Part shown: piece after piece, positions 15,795 through 27,089 of the stretch | How positions within the stretch are numbered: the first letter of the stretch is position 1 | How the letters are laid out: each line of letters opens with the position of its first letter | Origin: Streptomyces atroolivaceus | Lineage (GTDB): Bacteria; Actinomycetota; Actinomycetes; Streptomycetales; Streptomycetaceae | Reading direction: 5' to 3' | NCBI RefSeq assembly: GCF_000717025.1 | Contig: NZ_JNXG01000001.1 | Location: 434,001 to 498,000 of the forward strand | Length of the DNA stretch: 64,000 nt | The notes under the pieces: generated by a model | Seen by the model: only the letters and a program-made list of their open reading frames with translations | What the model was told of the DNA's origin: nothing | The model's database searches: none | Made by a program: the position numbers and the translations under genes

Positions 15795-17150
15795 TCACGC
15801 CTTGCGGCGCCGGCCCCTCCCGGTCCGTACGGGTGCAGGAGCTCCGGCTTCCGTGCCGAGCCCCGTGCGGTCCGCGGAGACCACCAGGGCCGCGAGCACC
15901 GTCGTCACCGGCACCGAGGCGACCAGCCCGATCGACCCGACCAGGGTCCGGACGATCTCTTCTGCGACCAGTTCGCTGTTGGCCACCGTGCCCACGCTGC
16001 TCTGAGCGATCGAGAAGAGCAGCAGCAGCGGGAGCGCCGCGCCCGCGTAAGCGAGCACGAGCGTGTTGACGACCGAGGCGATGTGGTCGCGCCCGATCCG
16101 GATGCCTGCCCGGTAGAGCCCGCGCACGCCCATCGTCGGATCGGCCTGGTGCAGTTCCCAGACCGCCGACGTCTGGGTGACGGTCACGTCGTCGAGGACT
16201 CCGAGCGAGCCGATGATCACACCGGCCAGTAGGAGGCCGCTCATGTCGATCTCCGGGTACAGCCCATGGATGAGCCCGGTGTTGTCGTCCGTGTTGCCTG
16301 ACAGGCTGGCCCAGCCGATGAAGAGGGAGCCGAGGAGCCCGATCAGCAACAGCGAGATGAGCGTGCCGATGACGGCCACGGAGGTGCGGGCCGTCAGGCC
16401 GTGACAGGTGTAGAGGGCGATCAGCATGATGGCGCTGGCACCGATCACCGCCACGACCAGAGGATTCGAGCCCTGCAGGATCGCAGGCAGGATGAACAGG
16501 GTCAGTACGGCGAAGGAGACGGCGAGAGCGATGAGCGCCATCAGCCCGCGCAGTCTGCCCACCACGACCACCGCGAGGGCGAAGATTCCGGCGAGCAGCG
16601 CCATCGGGACCGAACGGTCCACGTCGGTCACCGAGTACTGCAGGTCCCGGGGCGCGTCGGGCGCGTACGCGACGACGACCCCCTGGCCCTCGCGCAGTTG
16701 CCGGGGGGCGTCGGGCTGGACGACCTCGACGAACGTACGGCCCTTGTCCTTACCGGTCGTGACCTCGACCGTGGCCTTCTTGCACTGGCCCGACTGCTCG
16801 TTGACCGCCTCGCGGCCCGAAGGGGTGGAGGTGTCACCCGTCGGTGGTACCTGCGAGGCGTTGACGTCGGCGCAGTCGACCGACAGGACCTTCGTCACCC
16901 GCCCGTCCTGGGTCTGCCGGTCGAAGCCGACACCGGTGCGCTCGTGGTCGGGGGCACCACCGGGCCAGAACGCCACGAGACCGACCAGGACCGCGGTCGC
17001 GAAGGGGATCACCACGGCCGCGATGACCTTACGCAGGTGTTGGGACACGGGTGCGGCAGGACCGTGGCTGTGGGAGTGGCCGTGCGCATGACTCTGCGTG
17101 CTGCCTGATGCGGGGCCGTGGGGTTCGGGGGCGCTTCCGGGGGACGTCAC
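15795..17150 (-). CDS. YibE/F-like multipass membrane protein
   Basis: A 451-residue protein with a His-rich cytoplasmic N-terminus (SHAHGHSHSHG, about 20-30), one helix (about 42-65), an extracytoplasmic domain of about 120 residues, then about seven helices. The DVTVTQTSAVWELHQADP segment and GLYRAGIRIGRDHIASVVNT are hallmarks of the YibE/F family. Its transport role is unproven. The His-rich tail suggests metal contact but is not a defined site. The GTG start follows GGGATGATCG. It is divergent from thiC and convergent with ssgA. Confidence 0.85.
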   Translation of the reverse strand: MTSPGSAPEPHGPASGSTQSHAHGHSHSHGPAAPVSQHLRKVIAAVVIPFATAVLVGLVAFWPGGAPDHERTGVGFDRQTQDGRVTKVLSVDCADVNASQVPPTGDTSTPSGREAVNEQSGQCKKATVEVTTGKDKGRTFVEVVQPDAPRQLREGQGVVVAYAPDAPRDLQYSVTDVDRSVPMALLAGIFALAVVVVGRLRGLMALIALAVSFAVLTLFILPAILQGSNPLVVAVIGASAIMLIALYTCHGLTARTSVAVIGTLISLLLIGLLGSLFIGWASLSGNTDDNTGLIHGLYPEIDMSGLLLAGVIIGSLGVLDDVTVTQTSAVWELHQADPTMGVRGLYRAGIRIGRDHIASVVNTLVLAYAGAALPLLLLFSIAQSSVGTVANSELVAEEIVRTLVGSIGLVASVPVTTVLAALVVSADRTGLGTEAGAPAPVRTGRGRRRKA

Positions 17151-17228
17151 CCCACGATCATCCCAAGAAGTGGGGAGGCCCTCTGGTCAGCACGCCAGAA
17201 GGGAGGCTAGCGTGGAGGCACATTTGTA

Positions 17229-19186
<1,958 letters not shown>

Positions 19187-19209
19187 CGTCGGCGGCCCGC
19201 GGCGGTCAC

Positions 19210-19245
19210 GGCGTCGTCCCGGCCCCGGCCGGCCGGGACGACGCC
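19210..19245. terminator. Bidirectional hairpin between thiC and a convergent gene
   Basis: A 15-bp perfect stem (19210-19224 with 19231-19245; GGCGTCGTCCCGGCC and its complement) with a 6-nt loop, 23 nt after the thiC stop and 31 nt from the stop of the convergent gene. Confidence 0.88.
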
Positions 19246-19276
19246 GCCCGCTCCGGCCGGTGGGTCCTGATGTCGC

Positions 19277-20095
19277 TCATTCCGGCTGATGCTCGGGCCC
19301 GCCGAAATCCGGGCTGGTGAAGTCAGGGCTGGTGAAGGTCGGGCGCGGGCCGGCGGAGGAGCCGTCCTCCGGCCCGGAGAAGTCGGGTCTGCTGTAGCCG
19401 ATCTTCGGGATCCGATGGGCCGAGCGGTGTGGTGTCCGCGAGGCGGGCCCCGCCGTCGGGTCGGCCAGCGCGTCCCGGAGGAACGGGAGGATGCCGCGTT
19501 CCAGAAGGGCGTGGCGCCAGGCCTCGCGGGCGCGTGCCACGTCCTCCGGGAGCTCCTCCTCCTCGTCCAGGGCGGGCAGCGCGGTGGCACCGTTGCGCAG
19601 GGCGGTGACGAGGAGCCCCACAGCGGCGACGAGGATGGCCGCAGCGGCGACGGCCGCGAAGAACCACCCCGCGGCGACCATGGTCCCGGCGAAGGCCGGG
19701 GTGGGGTCGAGCGCCTTGAGGGGATAGCCGATCAGCAGGAATATGAGAGCGGCCGTGCCCGCGAGGACGGGTGCCAGTACGGCGATCACCGCGAGGGTGC
19801 CGGCGCCTGTGGGGTCGGCGTCGCCGGCGGCGGGGCCGAGGACCGACGCGTGCGCATCCGGGTCGACCGGTCCGCGCAGCTCGCCGCGGGCCCTCACGTA
19901 GTGGTCGTACTCGGTGGCGGCCGCCGCGGTGATCAGGGGCGTGGCGTCGAGCGCCATCGTCCGCAGCTGTTCCGTGTTGAGACGGTCGCCGACTCCGTCC
20001 AGATCCGGTCGTTCGTGAGCATGACGCAGTGCGTCGGCAAGGATCCGCTCGTACTCGGGGCGGTCCTCGGCCAGCAGGTGCGGAGCGCTTTTCAT
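19277..20095 (-). CDS. Membrane protein of unknown function with SPDF-type C-terminal repeats
   Basis: This 272-residue protein is not recognised. The N-terminal 80 residues look cytoplasmic and helical (LAEDRPEYERILADALRHA). Two hydrophobic segments follow (about 105-130 and 145-170), then an acidic stretch DEEEELPEDVARAREAWRHA, and a disordered tail with repeats: RPDFSGPE, SPDFTSPDFGGPE. The tail repeats could be a protein-docking or phosphorylation region, which is inference. The second of two ATGs (MHM) was chosen for its GGGGG spacing. It is convergent with thiC. Confidence 0.75.
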   Translation of the reverse strand: MKSAPHLLAEDRPEYERILADALRHAHERPDLDGVGDRLNTEQLRTMALDATPLITAAAATEYDHYVRARGELRGPVDPDAHASVLGPAAGDADPTGAGTLAVIAVLAPVLAGTAALIFLLIGYPLKALDPTPAFAGTMVAAGWFFAAVAAAAILVAAVGLLVTALRNGATALPALDEEEELPEDVARAREAWRHALLERGILPFLRDALADPTAGPASRTPHRSAHRIPKIGYSRPDFSGPEDGSSAGPRPTFTSPDFTSPDFGGPEHQPE

Positions 20096-20286
20096 GTGCA
20101 TCCCCCGATGCTCCGTAGGGCCTGACCGACCGTGCGGGCCGGGCGGTCGGGCGGAAACGGAGGAGAGCCTGCTACTGATACGCCGATGGTAGAGCGCCTA
20201 CGGCACGGCGTGACAGGGGGTTTCCGGAAATAGGCCCGGCCGTCGACGGTGTCGTGACCTGATGCGTCCTTCCCGCCGGCCCTCTG

Positions 20287-21342
20287 TCAATGCAGGGGAA
20301 GTTGGACGACCAGCAGCTTTCCGGCCATCGTCACACCACCGTCCATGGCGATGGCGAGCCCTTCGGCGTAGACGTGGGGGCCGTCCACCACGGGCCGTGC
20401 CGCGTCCTCGCCCTCCTCGGGACCGACCTCGCCCAGCAGATAGGGGATGGGGCTGTGACCGTGGACGACGCGCTGCCCGCCGTACGTCGACATCAGTTCG
20501 CGAACGGCCTGTGCGCCGCCCTCGTCGCGGAAGGCGAACCGCTTGGTGAGTTTGCGGAAGAGGTCCCAGCACTCATCGGCGTCGTTCCGCGTGAGGATGG
20601 CGTGCACCGTGTCGTTGACGTCCTCGATGGTGGATCCGTAGTCGAGGTAGGCCGTCGTGTCGGAGTGCATCAGCAGGTGCCCGTCCTCCTCGACGACCGC
20701 GTCGAGCCGGGCCATCCACTGGAGGTGGACGTCCTGGAGCCGTTCCATGTCCGTCTTCTGGCCGCCGTTGAGCAGCCATGCGGCCTGGAAGGTGGCCGTC
20801 CCGGCGCCGGAGTTCACCGGGGTGTCGCCGAACCTCTTGGCGCCCAGCAACAGCAGTTCGTGGTTGCCCATGAGGGCCTTGCAGTACCCGCCGGCCGCCG
20901 CGGCCTCCGCGGAGAGGCGCATGACGAGGTCGATGACACCGATGCCGTCCGGGCCGCGGTCGGTGAAGTCGCCGAGGAACCAGAGTCTGGCGTTCCCGGC
21001 CGCCCACCGTCCGTCGGCGTCGACGAGGCCCTGCTCACACAGGGCGGCCAGGAGCTCGTCCAGGTAGCCGTGGACGTCGCCGACGACGAACAGCGGACCG
21101 AGGCCGGATTCACCTGAGGGACGGCCCTCCGGGACGGCCTGGACCTGGACGGTGTCGCCGCGGTTGATCACGGGCAGATCGCGCTCGGTGGGGGTGTACC
21201 CCTCCGGCGGTTCGTCGCCCACCGCGACGTTGCCGGGGTGCGGCAAGGGCGGGTCCATCGGCACCTGCGCATACGGCGGTACGCGGAAGTCACGCAACGT
21301 CGCTGTCCGCACTACGGGTTCCTGACCGGCCCCCTGAGTCAT
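20287..21342 (-). CDS. PPP-family metallophosphatase (serine/threonine phosphatase or ApaH-like)
   Basis: This 351-residue calcineurin-like phosphoesterase carries all core motifs: GDVHG (88-92), GDFTDRG (124-130), GNHE (159-162), and VVHGHSP near the C-terminus, so two metal ions should be bound. The first 80 residues are Pro-rich and probably disordered. The substrate could be phosphoproteins or dinucleoside polyphosphates; sequence alone does not decide. The start was chosen at the ATG with GGAGGGG 5 nt upstream rather than one 28 codons earlier. It is monocistronic, with promoter space on both sides. Confidence 0.87.
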   Translation of the reverse strand: MTQGAGQEPVVRTATLRDFRVPPYAQVPMDPPLPHPGNVAVGDEPPEGYTPTERDLPVINRGDTVQVQAVPEGRPSGESGLGPLFVVGDVHGYLDELLAALCEQGLVDADGRWAAGNARLWFLGDFTDRGPDGIGVIDLVMRLSAEAAAAGGYCKALMGNHELLLLGAKRFGDTPVNSGAGTATFQAAWLLNGGQKTDMERLQDVHLQWMARLDAVVEEDGHLLMHSDTTAYLDYGSTIEDVNDTVHAILTRNDADECWDLFRKLTKRFAFRDEGGAQAVRELMSTYGGQRVVHGHSPIPYLLGEVGPEEGEDAARPVVDGPHVYAEGLAIAMDGGVTMAGKLLVVQLPLH

Positions 21343-21516
21343 CGACCCCTCCACCACCGTCGCGCCTCCGTACACCTGACGGGCCCTGCCTGGTAGAGGT
21401 GGTCCGCGGTGTCGTGCGCCCATCATAGGAATGCGGATCGTCCTGTGTGACGCACCAGGGGTGGTGAATCCGTGCGCACACCTGGTTCGTCGGCCGTTTG
21501 GTCCGGATTAATCCGA

Positions 21517-22629
21517 TCAGTCCCCGGCAGGGGACCGCGGAGCGCTGACCGTGGTGCGCGGCGGACGCCGCTGCGAGGACGTCCGGACGATGAGCTCCGT
21601 AGGTATCACCTGCTCCACCGGGCCGTCGTGTTCGACCCCCTCGATGGCGTCGATGAGGAGTTGGACGACCGCCGTGCCGATTCTGCGGGGCTTCAGCGAG
21701 AGCGTGGTGATGGGGGGCTCGGTCGACGCGTAGACGGTCGATTCGCTGCAGCAGACGAGCAGGAGGTCCTCAGGGACCCGCAGGCCGTAGCGGCGCGCGG
21801 CGGCGAGCAGATCGGTGCCGTTGGGGTCGAAGAGCCCGTAGACGGCGTCCGGGCGGTCGGGACGGGCGAGCAGGCGGTCCGCGGCGACCGCGCCGGCGCG
21901 GGGATCGTGGGCCGGGTAGGACTCGTAGACCGGATCCTGGCCGACCCGCTCGCACCAGTGGAGGTAGGCGGTGGTGGAGAGGCGGGTGTACGTGTCGGTG
22001 GTGGTGCCGGTGAGCAACCCGATACGGCGCGCTCCCGCGGCCGCGAGGTGGTCCAGGAGGTCGAGGACGGCCGCCCGGTGATCGTTGTCGACCCAGGCCG
22101 TGACCGGAAGTGTCCCCGCTGGCCGTCCGTCGGAGACGACCGGGAGGCCCTGGCGTACGAGTTCGGTGACCACGGGGTCCTGGTCGGACGGGTCGATGAC
22201 CACCGTCCCGTCGAGGGCGACGTTGGACCAGACGTCGTGTCGTGAGGTGGCGGGAAGGATCACGAGGGCGTAGCCACGGGCGAGCGCGGCCGAAGTGGCG
22301 GCTCTCGCCATCTCCGCGAAGTACGCGAATTCGGTGAAGGTGAAAGGTTCATCCCCGTATGTGGTCACGGTCAGGCCGATGAGCCCCGACTTTCCGGTCC
22401 GCAGGGTCCGGGCCGCTGCGGACGGGCGGTAGCCCAGCCGCTCGGCGACCTCGCGGACATGGCGGCGGGTGGTGTCCGGGAGCCTGCCCTTGCCGTTGAG
22501 GGCGTCGGAAACGGTCGTGATGGAGACCCCGGCCGCTGCGGCTACGTCCCGGATCCCCGCCCGTCCCTGTCGGCCGCCGCGCCGGGGGGTCTCTGTCCGG
22601 CTCACCTGGTGCTTCCCTGCTGCTGTCAT
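21517..22629 (-). CDS. LacI family transcriptional regulator
   Basis: A repressor with an N-terminal LacI helix-turn-helix (GIRDVAAAAGVSITTVSDAL followed by NGKGRLPDTTRRHVREVAERLGYRPS, about 25-72) and a type-I periplasmic-binding-like sugar-binding domain. It is 370 residues from the ATG chosen; an upstream start 22 codons earlier has no better Shine-Dalgarno. No sugar-uptake or catabolic genes lie nearby, so its regulon is elsewhere or limited to the divergent promoter. Central RPDAVYGLFDPNGTDLLAA is typical of the second lobe. Confidence 0.92.
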   Translation of the reverse strand: MTAAGKHQVSRTETPRRGGRQGRAGIRDVAAAAGVSITTVSDALNGKGRLPDTTRRHVREVAERLGYRPSAAARTLRTGKSGLIGLTVTTYGDEPFTFTEFAYFAEMARAATSAALARGYALVILPATSRHDVWSNVALDGTVVIDPSDQDPVVTELVRQGLPVVSDGRPAGTLPVTAWVDNDHRAAVLDLLDHLAAAGARRIGLLTGTTTDTYTRLSTTAYLHWCERVGQDPVYESYPAHDPRAGAVAADRLLARPDRPDAVYGLFDPNGTDLLAAARRYGLRVPEDLLLVCCSESTVYASTEPPITTLSLKPRRIGTAVVQLLIDAIEGVEHDGPVEQVIPTELIVRTSSQRRPPRTTVSAPRSPAGD

Positions 22630-23028
22630 GGCGAGCCGATAGTAGGGCTCCGACGCCGGATCGGGACGGACGCATATGCGCCCGTTGACAGGCACGTTTC
22701 TGCAAGATCATAAGAGTGTAAATGCCTTGCAAAACAAGGGCGTTGAGGGTGCCCAGGTCAATGTGCCCTGCATCGACGCACGCGAACCTGCTGGATGGTC
22801 CATGTCTCGAAGTGGTCTCAACTCACCTGTTCGAGGGATGCGCGCCACGGAGTGAGCGACCGGCGCGCGGCGAGATGCGCGGCGCTCCCCTCTCCGGGTC
22901 CGCCGGAGAGGGGCACGGCGGACGATTCCCGGCGGGCCGCGATTTCGGAACCTTGACATTCGCACAGGTGCCCAATCCTCATAAGGTGAGCAGTATTGAT
23001 GTGTACGGACGGTCGAGGAGGACCTGCG
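22630..23028. other. 399-bp divergent region between lacI-type and aminotransferase genes
   Basis: It holds no convincing gene. A promoter-like TTGACA (22685-22690) with CATAAG 18 bp further on (22709-22714) reads rightward. The CATAAG is flanked by TGCAAG (22701-22706) and CTTGCA (about 22725-22730), an inverted repeat that could be a LacI-family operator. A second TTGACA lies at 22953-22958, with TAAGGT at 22982. The repeats and promoters are assigned by inspection only. Confidence 0.45.
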
Positions 23029-24108
23029 GTGAGCGAGACGAGCCCCAAGCTGCGCGCCGAGCTGGACGGCGTCCCTGCGTATGTGCCGGGCAAGCCGGCC
23101 TCCGCGGAGGGACCGGTTGCCTTCAAGCTGTCCTCCAACGAGAACCCGTATCCCCCGTTGCCCGGTGTCATGGAGTCGGTTCTCGGCGCGGCGGCCACCT
23201 TCAACCGGTACCCGGACATGGCCTGTACCGGTCTGATGAACGAACTGGCCGACCGATTCGGCGTGCCGGTCTCCCACCTCGCAACCGGTACGGGCTCGGT
23301 CGGTGTCGCCCAGCAGTTGCTCCAGGCCACCTCGGGCCCTGGTGACGAGGTCATCTACGCCTGGCGCTCGTTCGAGGCCTATCCGATCATCACGCAGATC
23401 AGCGGCGCCACATCGGTCAAGGTCCCGCTGACCGGCGGCGAGGTGCACGATCTCGACGCCATGGCCGGCGCGGTCACCGACCGGACGCGCATGATCTTCG
23501 TCTGCAATCCGAACAACCCGACGGGCACGGTGGTCCGCCGGGCGGAGCTGGAACGCTTCCTTGACCGCGTCCCCGACGATGTCCTGGTGGTGCTCGACGA
23601 GGCGTACAAGGAGTTCATCCGGGACGCCGATGTGCCGGACGGCATCGAGATCTACCGGGACCGGCCGAATGTCGCGGTGCTCCGGACCTTCTCCAAGGCC
23701 TATGGCCTCGCGGGCCTGCGGGTCGGCTTCGCCGTGGCGCACGAGCCCGTGGCGGCGGCGCTGCGCAAGACGGCCGTCCCCTTCGGCGTCAGCCAGGTCG
23801 CCCAGGACGCCGCGGTCGCCTCGCTGCGCGCCGAGGACGAGCTGCTCGGGCGGGTCGGATCGCTGGTCGGCGAGCGCGCCCGGGTGTACGACGGGCTCGT
23901 GGGGCAGGGGTGGACCGTTCCGGAGTCCCAGGCGAACTTCGTCTGGCTGCGGCTCGGGGACCGTACGCTCGACTTCGCCGGGGTCTGCGAGCGGGCGGGT
24001 GTGGTCGTGCGGCCGTTCGCCGGTGAGGGTGTGCGGGTCACGATCGGGGAGGCCGAGGCCAACGACGTGTTCCTGAAGGTGGCGGAGTCCTTCCGCAGGG
24101 AGCAGTAG
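23029..24108 (+). CDS. Class I/II PLP aminotransferase, HisC-like (histidinol-phosphate or aromatic aminotransferase)
   Basis: This 359-residue fold-type I aminotransferase has the HisC-branch features SSNENPYPP (about 35-43), CNPNNPTGT (159-167), VLDEAYKEF (188-196), the Schiff-base lysine in [13 protein letters not shown] (K223), and the C-terminal Arg region around RVTIGE. The GTG start follows AGGAGGACCTGCG. Standalone HisC paralogues in actinobacteria often act on phenylpyruvate or other aromatic keto acids; the true his operon is not in this window, so a role outside histidine synthesis is likely but unproven. A strong terminator follows. Confidence 0.88.
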   Translation: MSETSPKLRAELDGVPAYVPGKPASAEGPVAFKLSSNENPYPPLPGVMESVLGAAATFNRYPDMACTGLMNELADRFGVPVSHLATGTGSVGVAQQLLQATSGPGDEVIYAWRSFEAYPIITQISGATSVKVPLTGGEVHDLDAMAGAVTDRTRMIFVCNPNNPTGTVVRRAELERFLDRVPDDVLVVLDEAYKEFIRDADVPDGIEIYRDRPNVAVLRTFSKAYGLAGLRVGFAVAHEPVAAALRKTAVPFGVSQVAQDAAVASLRAEDELLGRVGSLVGERARVYDGLVGQGWTVPESQANFVWLRLGDRTLDFAGVCERAGVVVRPFAGEGVRVTIGEAEANDVFLKVAESFRREQ

Positions 24109-24134
24109 CCCCGGTCCGCGTCCGATGGACTTCC

Positions 24135-24173
24135 GGTGGCCCCGGACCTCGATCACCGAGGTCCGGGGCCACC
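24135..24173 (+). terminator. Terminator after the HisC-like gene
   Basis: A perfect 17-bp stem (24135-24151 with 24157-24173) with a 5-nt loop ATCAC, followed by TGTTTTC, 26 nt after the stop. Confidence 0.93.
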
Positions 24174-24304
24174 TGTTTTCAGTGCGGGGCGGTGCCGCCC
24201 CGTGCCTCGGAGACCTGTCCGGTTTCGGCTGTCTCGGCCGGGTCGGCCGGAAAGCACCCCCCACTCGATGCCTTCGAAGACTTGTGCGCCATAATGCTTG
24301 TGAA

Positions 24305-24320
24305 TGTGAACGCGTTCACA
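24305..24320. promoter_or_regulatory. Rex operator upstream of cydABDC
   Basis: The perfect 16-bp palindrome TGTGAACGCGTTCACA matches the Streptomyces Rex operator. Rex represses at low NADH/NAD+ and releases when NADH rises under oxygen limitation. It begins about 10 bp after a likely -10 box (CATAAT, 24290-24295), where a bound repressor would block the polymerase, and 82 bp before the cydA GTG. Confidence 0.93.
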
Positions 24321-24402
24321 AGCGCGCCCCGTTTCCTCCCATGATCGGGTGGATTGACTGGGCATCTGCGGCTGTGATCACGGCGACGTAAGGAGAAGAG
24401 TC

Positions 24403-25911
24403 GTGGAGCTGGCTCTGGCACCAGAGACCCTGGCGCGATGGCAGTTCGGCATCACCACCGTCTACCACTTCCTGTTCGTCCCCCTGACGATCTCTCTCGC
24501 CGCGCTCACCGCCGGCCTGCAGACCGCCTGGGTGCGCACGGACAACGAGAAGTACCTCAGGGCCACCAAGTTCTGGGGAAAGCTGTTCCTGATCAACATC
24601 GCCATGGGCGTGGTCACCGGCATCGTCCAGGAGTTCCAGTTCGGGATGAACTGGTCCGACTACTCGCGGTTCGTGGGTGACGTCTTCGGCGCCCCGCTCG
24701 CCTTCGAGGCGCTGATCGCGTTCTTCTTCGAGTCCACCTTCATCGGCCTGTGGATCTTCGGCTGGGACAAGCTGCCGAAGAAGATCCATCTCGCCTGCAT
24801 ATGGATGGTGTCCATAGGCACGATCCTCTCGACCTTCTTCATCCTGGCCGCCAACTCCTGGATGCAGCACCCGGTCGGCTACCGCATCAACGAGGAACGC
24901 GGCCGCGCCGAGCTCACCGACTTCTGGAAGGTGCTCACCCAGGACACCGCGCTCACCCAGTTCTTCCACACCATCACGGCGGCCTTCCTGGTCGGAGGCG
25001 CCTTCATGGTCGGGATATCCGCCTTCCACCTCGCCCGCAGGAAGCACATCCGTGTGATGCGCACCTCACTACGGGTCGGGCTGGTCACGGTGGTGGCCGC
25101 CGGCATGCTCACCGCTGTCAGCGGGGACACGCTCGGCAAGGTGATGTTCAAGCAGCAGCCGATGAAGATGGCCGCGGCGGAGGCCCTGTGGGAGGGCGAG
25201 GAGGGCGCTCCCTTCTCGCTCTTCGCGGTCGGGGACGTCGCCGAGGGGCACAACGACGTGGAGGTCTCCATACCCGGAGTGCTCTCCTTCCTGGCCGACA
25301 ACACCTTCACCTCCTACGTCCCGGGCATCAACGACATCAACAAGGAGTTGCAGGAGACCTACGGGCCCGGTGACTACCGGCCCAACATCCCGGTCGCCTT
25401 CTGGAGCTTCCGCTGGATGATCGGCTTCGGCATGGCGTCCTTCGGGCTCGGCCTGCTGGGTCTGTGGCTGACGCGACGGAAGTTCCTGCTGCCGCCGGCG
25501 CTGCGCACAGGCGAGGACGAGGTGCCGAATCTCGTCCTGTTCAGGAACAGGGCGCTGAGCCCGAAGCTCGCCGGGCTCTACTGGCTCACCGCCCTCTGGA
25601 CCATGATGTTCCCCCTGATCGCCAATTCCTGGGGCTGGATCTTCACCGAGATGGGACGCCAGCCCTGGGTGGTGTACGGCGTCTTCCAGACCCGTGACGC
25701 GGTCTCTCCGGGGGTCTCGCAGGGGGAGGTCCTCACCTCCATGATCGGCTTCACGGTGCTCTACGCGGTGCTCGCCGTCATCGAGGTGAAGCTCCTCGTG
25801 AAGTACATCAAGGCCGGGCCGCCCGAGCTCACCGAGGCCGACCTCAACCCGCCCACCCGGATCGGCGGTCACGACCAGGACGCCGACCGGCCGATGGCCT
25901 TCTCCTACTGA
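24403..25911 (+). CDS. cydA: Cytochrome bd quinol oxidase subunit I
   Basis: The membrane subunit carries hemes b558, b595 and d and oxidises menaquinol while reducing O2 with high affinity. The 502-residue protein has an N-terminal LARWQFGITTVYHFLFVPLT with the distal heme His, QEFQFGMNWSDYSRFVGDVFG, the HTITAAFLVGG segment with a heme His, the periplasmic Q-loop region (about 250-330) and FRWMIGFGM with the heme b558 Met. The GTG start follows AAGGAGAAG. It is first in the operon cydA-cydB-cydDC under the Rex operator. Confidence 0.97.
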   Translation: MELALAPETLARWQFGITTVYHFLFVPLTISLAALTAGLQTAWVRTDNEKYLRATKFWGKLFLINIAMGVVTGIVQEFQFGMNWSDYSRFVGDVFGAPLAFEALIAFFFESTFIGLWIFGWDKLPKKIHLACIWMVSIGTILSTFFILAANSWMQHPVGYRINEERGRAELTDFWKVLTQDTALTQFFHTITAAFLVGGAFMVGISAFHLARRKHIRVMRTSLRVGLVTVVAAGMLTAVSGDTLGKVMFKQQPMKMAAAEALWEGEEGAPFSLFAVGDVAEGHNDVEVSIPGVLSFLADNTFTSYVPGINDINKELQETYGPGDYRPNIPVAFWSFRWMIGFGMASFGLGLLGLWLTRRKFLLPPALRTGEDEVPNLVLFRNRALSPKLAGLYWLTALWTMMFPLIANSWGWIFTEMGRQPWVVYGVFQTRDAVSPGVSQGEVLTSMIGFTVLYAVLAVIEVKLLVKYIKAGPPELTEADLNPPTRIGGHDQDADRPMAFSY

Positions 25912-25930
25912 GATCAAGCGGAGCTGAGAG

Positions 25931-26932
25931 ATGGAACTCCACGACGTCTGGTTCGTGCTCATCGCCGTCCTGTGGACCGGCTACTTCTTCCTGGAGGGAT
26001 TCGACTTCGGTATCGGGGTACTCACCAAGCTGCTGGCCCGTGACCGCAAGGAACGCCGGGTTCTGATCAACACGATCGGGCCGGTCTGGGACGGTAACGA
26101 GGTGTGGCTGCTCAGCGCGGGCGGCGCGACCTTCGCCGCCTTCCCGGAGTGGTACGCCACCCTGTTCTCCGGCTTCTACCTGCCCCTGCTGGTCATCCTG
26201 CTCTGCCTGATCGTCCGGGGGGTCGCGTTCGAGTACCGGGCGAAGCGGCCCGAGGAGCGCTGGCAGACCAACTGGGAGCACGCGATCTTCTGGACCTCGC
26301 TGATCCCGGCCGTCCTCTGGGGTGTGGCCTTCGGGAACATCGTCCGCGGCGTGAAGATCGACGCCGACATGGAGTACGTCGGCAACCTCTGGGACCTGCT
26401 CAACCCGTACGCCGTCCTGGGCGGGCTGGTCACGTTGTTCCTCTTCACCTTCCACGGGGCGGTGTTCGCCGCTCTCAAGACCGTCGGGGACATCAGGGAG
26501 CGGGCACGCGGCCTGGCCTTCAAGCTGGGTCTGGCCACCGCTGTACTGGCTCTGGGCTTCCTCGTCTGGACCCAGGCGGACAACGGCAACGGGTGGAGCC
26601 TGACGGCGATGATCATCGCCGTGGTGTCCCTGGTCGCGGCCATCGGCGCCATCGCGGCGGGTCGCGAGGGCTGGTCCTTCGCGTTCTCCGGTGTGACCAT
26701 CGCCGCGGCGGTCGCGATGCTCTTCCTGACACTCTTCCCGAACGTCATGCCGTCCTCGCTGAACGACGCCTGGAACCTGACGGTCTCCAACGCGTCCTCC
26801 AGCCCGTACACCCTCAAGATCATGACCTGGTGCGCCGGCATCGCCACCCCGGTGGTGCTGCTTTACCAGGGATGGACGTACTGGGTGTTCCGCAAGCGCA
26901 TCGGGACGCATCACATCGCCGATGCGCACTGA
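25931..26932 (+). CDS. cydB: Cytochrome bd quinol oxidase subunit II
   Basis: This is the second structural subunit of the bd oxidase, 333 residues with about eight or nine membrane helices. Family signatures seen are WFVLIAVLWTGYFFLEGFDFG at the N-terminus, IGPVWDGNEVWLL and EWYATLFSGFYLPLLVILL. It starts 19 nt after cydA with GCTGAGAG as a weak Shine-Dalgarno, so it is probably translated in step with cydA. Confidence 0.97.
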   Translation: MELHDVWFVLIAVLWTGYFFLEGFDFGIGVLTKLLARDRKERRVLINTIGPVWDGNEVWLLSAGGATFAAFPEWYATLFSGFYLPLLVILLCLIVRGVAFEYRAKRPEERWQTNWEHAIFWTSLIPAVLWGVAFGNIVRGVKIDADMEYVGNLWDLLNPYAVLGGLVTLFLFTFHGAVFAALKTVGDIRERARGLAFKLGLATAVLALGFLVWTQADNGNGWSLTAMIIAVVSLVAAIGAIAAGREGWSFAFSGVTIAAAVAMLFLTLFPNVMPSSLNDAWNLTVSNASSSPYTLKIMTWCAGIATPVVLLYQGWTYWVFRKRIGTHHIADAH

Positions 26933-27075
26933 GCACGCGGATGCGCACCGAACACGCCGTCCCGCACCGCCCGTGCCGAATCGCGGTGGTCTCGCTGATG
27001 CGACGTATGCGACGTACTGAATGTGCCCTGCGCACAGAACTGGCTGAGCGAACGACATGAGCTCACTGGGGAGCT

Positions 27076-27089
27076 GTTTCACGTGAAAC
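27076..27089. promoter_or_regulatory. parS site 4, overlapping the cydDC start codon
   Basis: Exact GTTTCACGTGAAAC. Its internal GTG (27083-27085) is the proposed start codon of cydDC, so the site encodes the first residues of the protein (VKP). Confidence 0.93.

Noticed and set aside
24305..24320. parS-like or ArgR-type palindrome
   Set aside because: The sequence matches the Rex operator exactly and lies before cydA, its known target.
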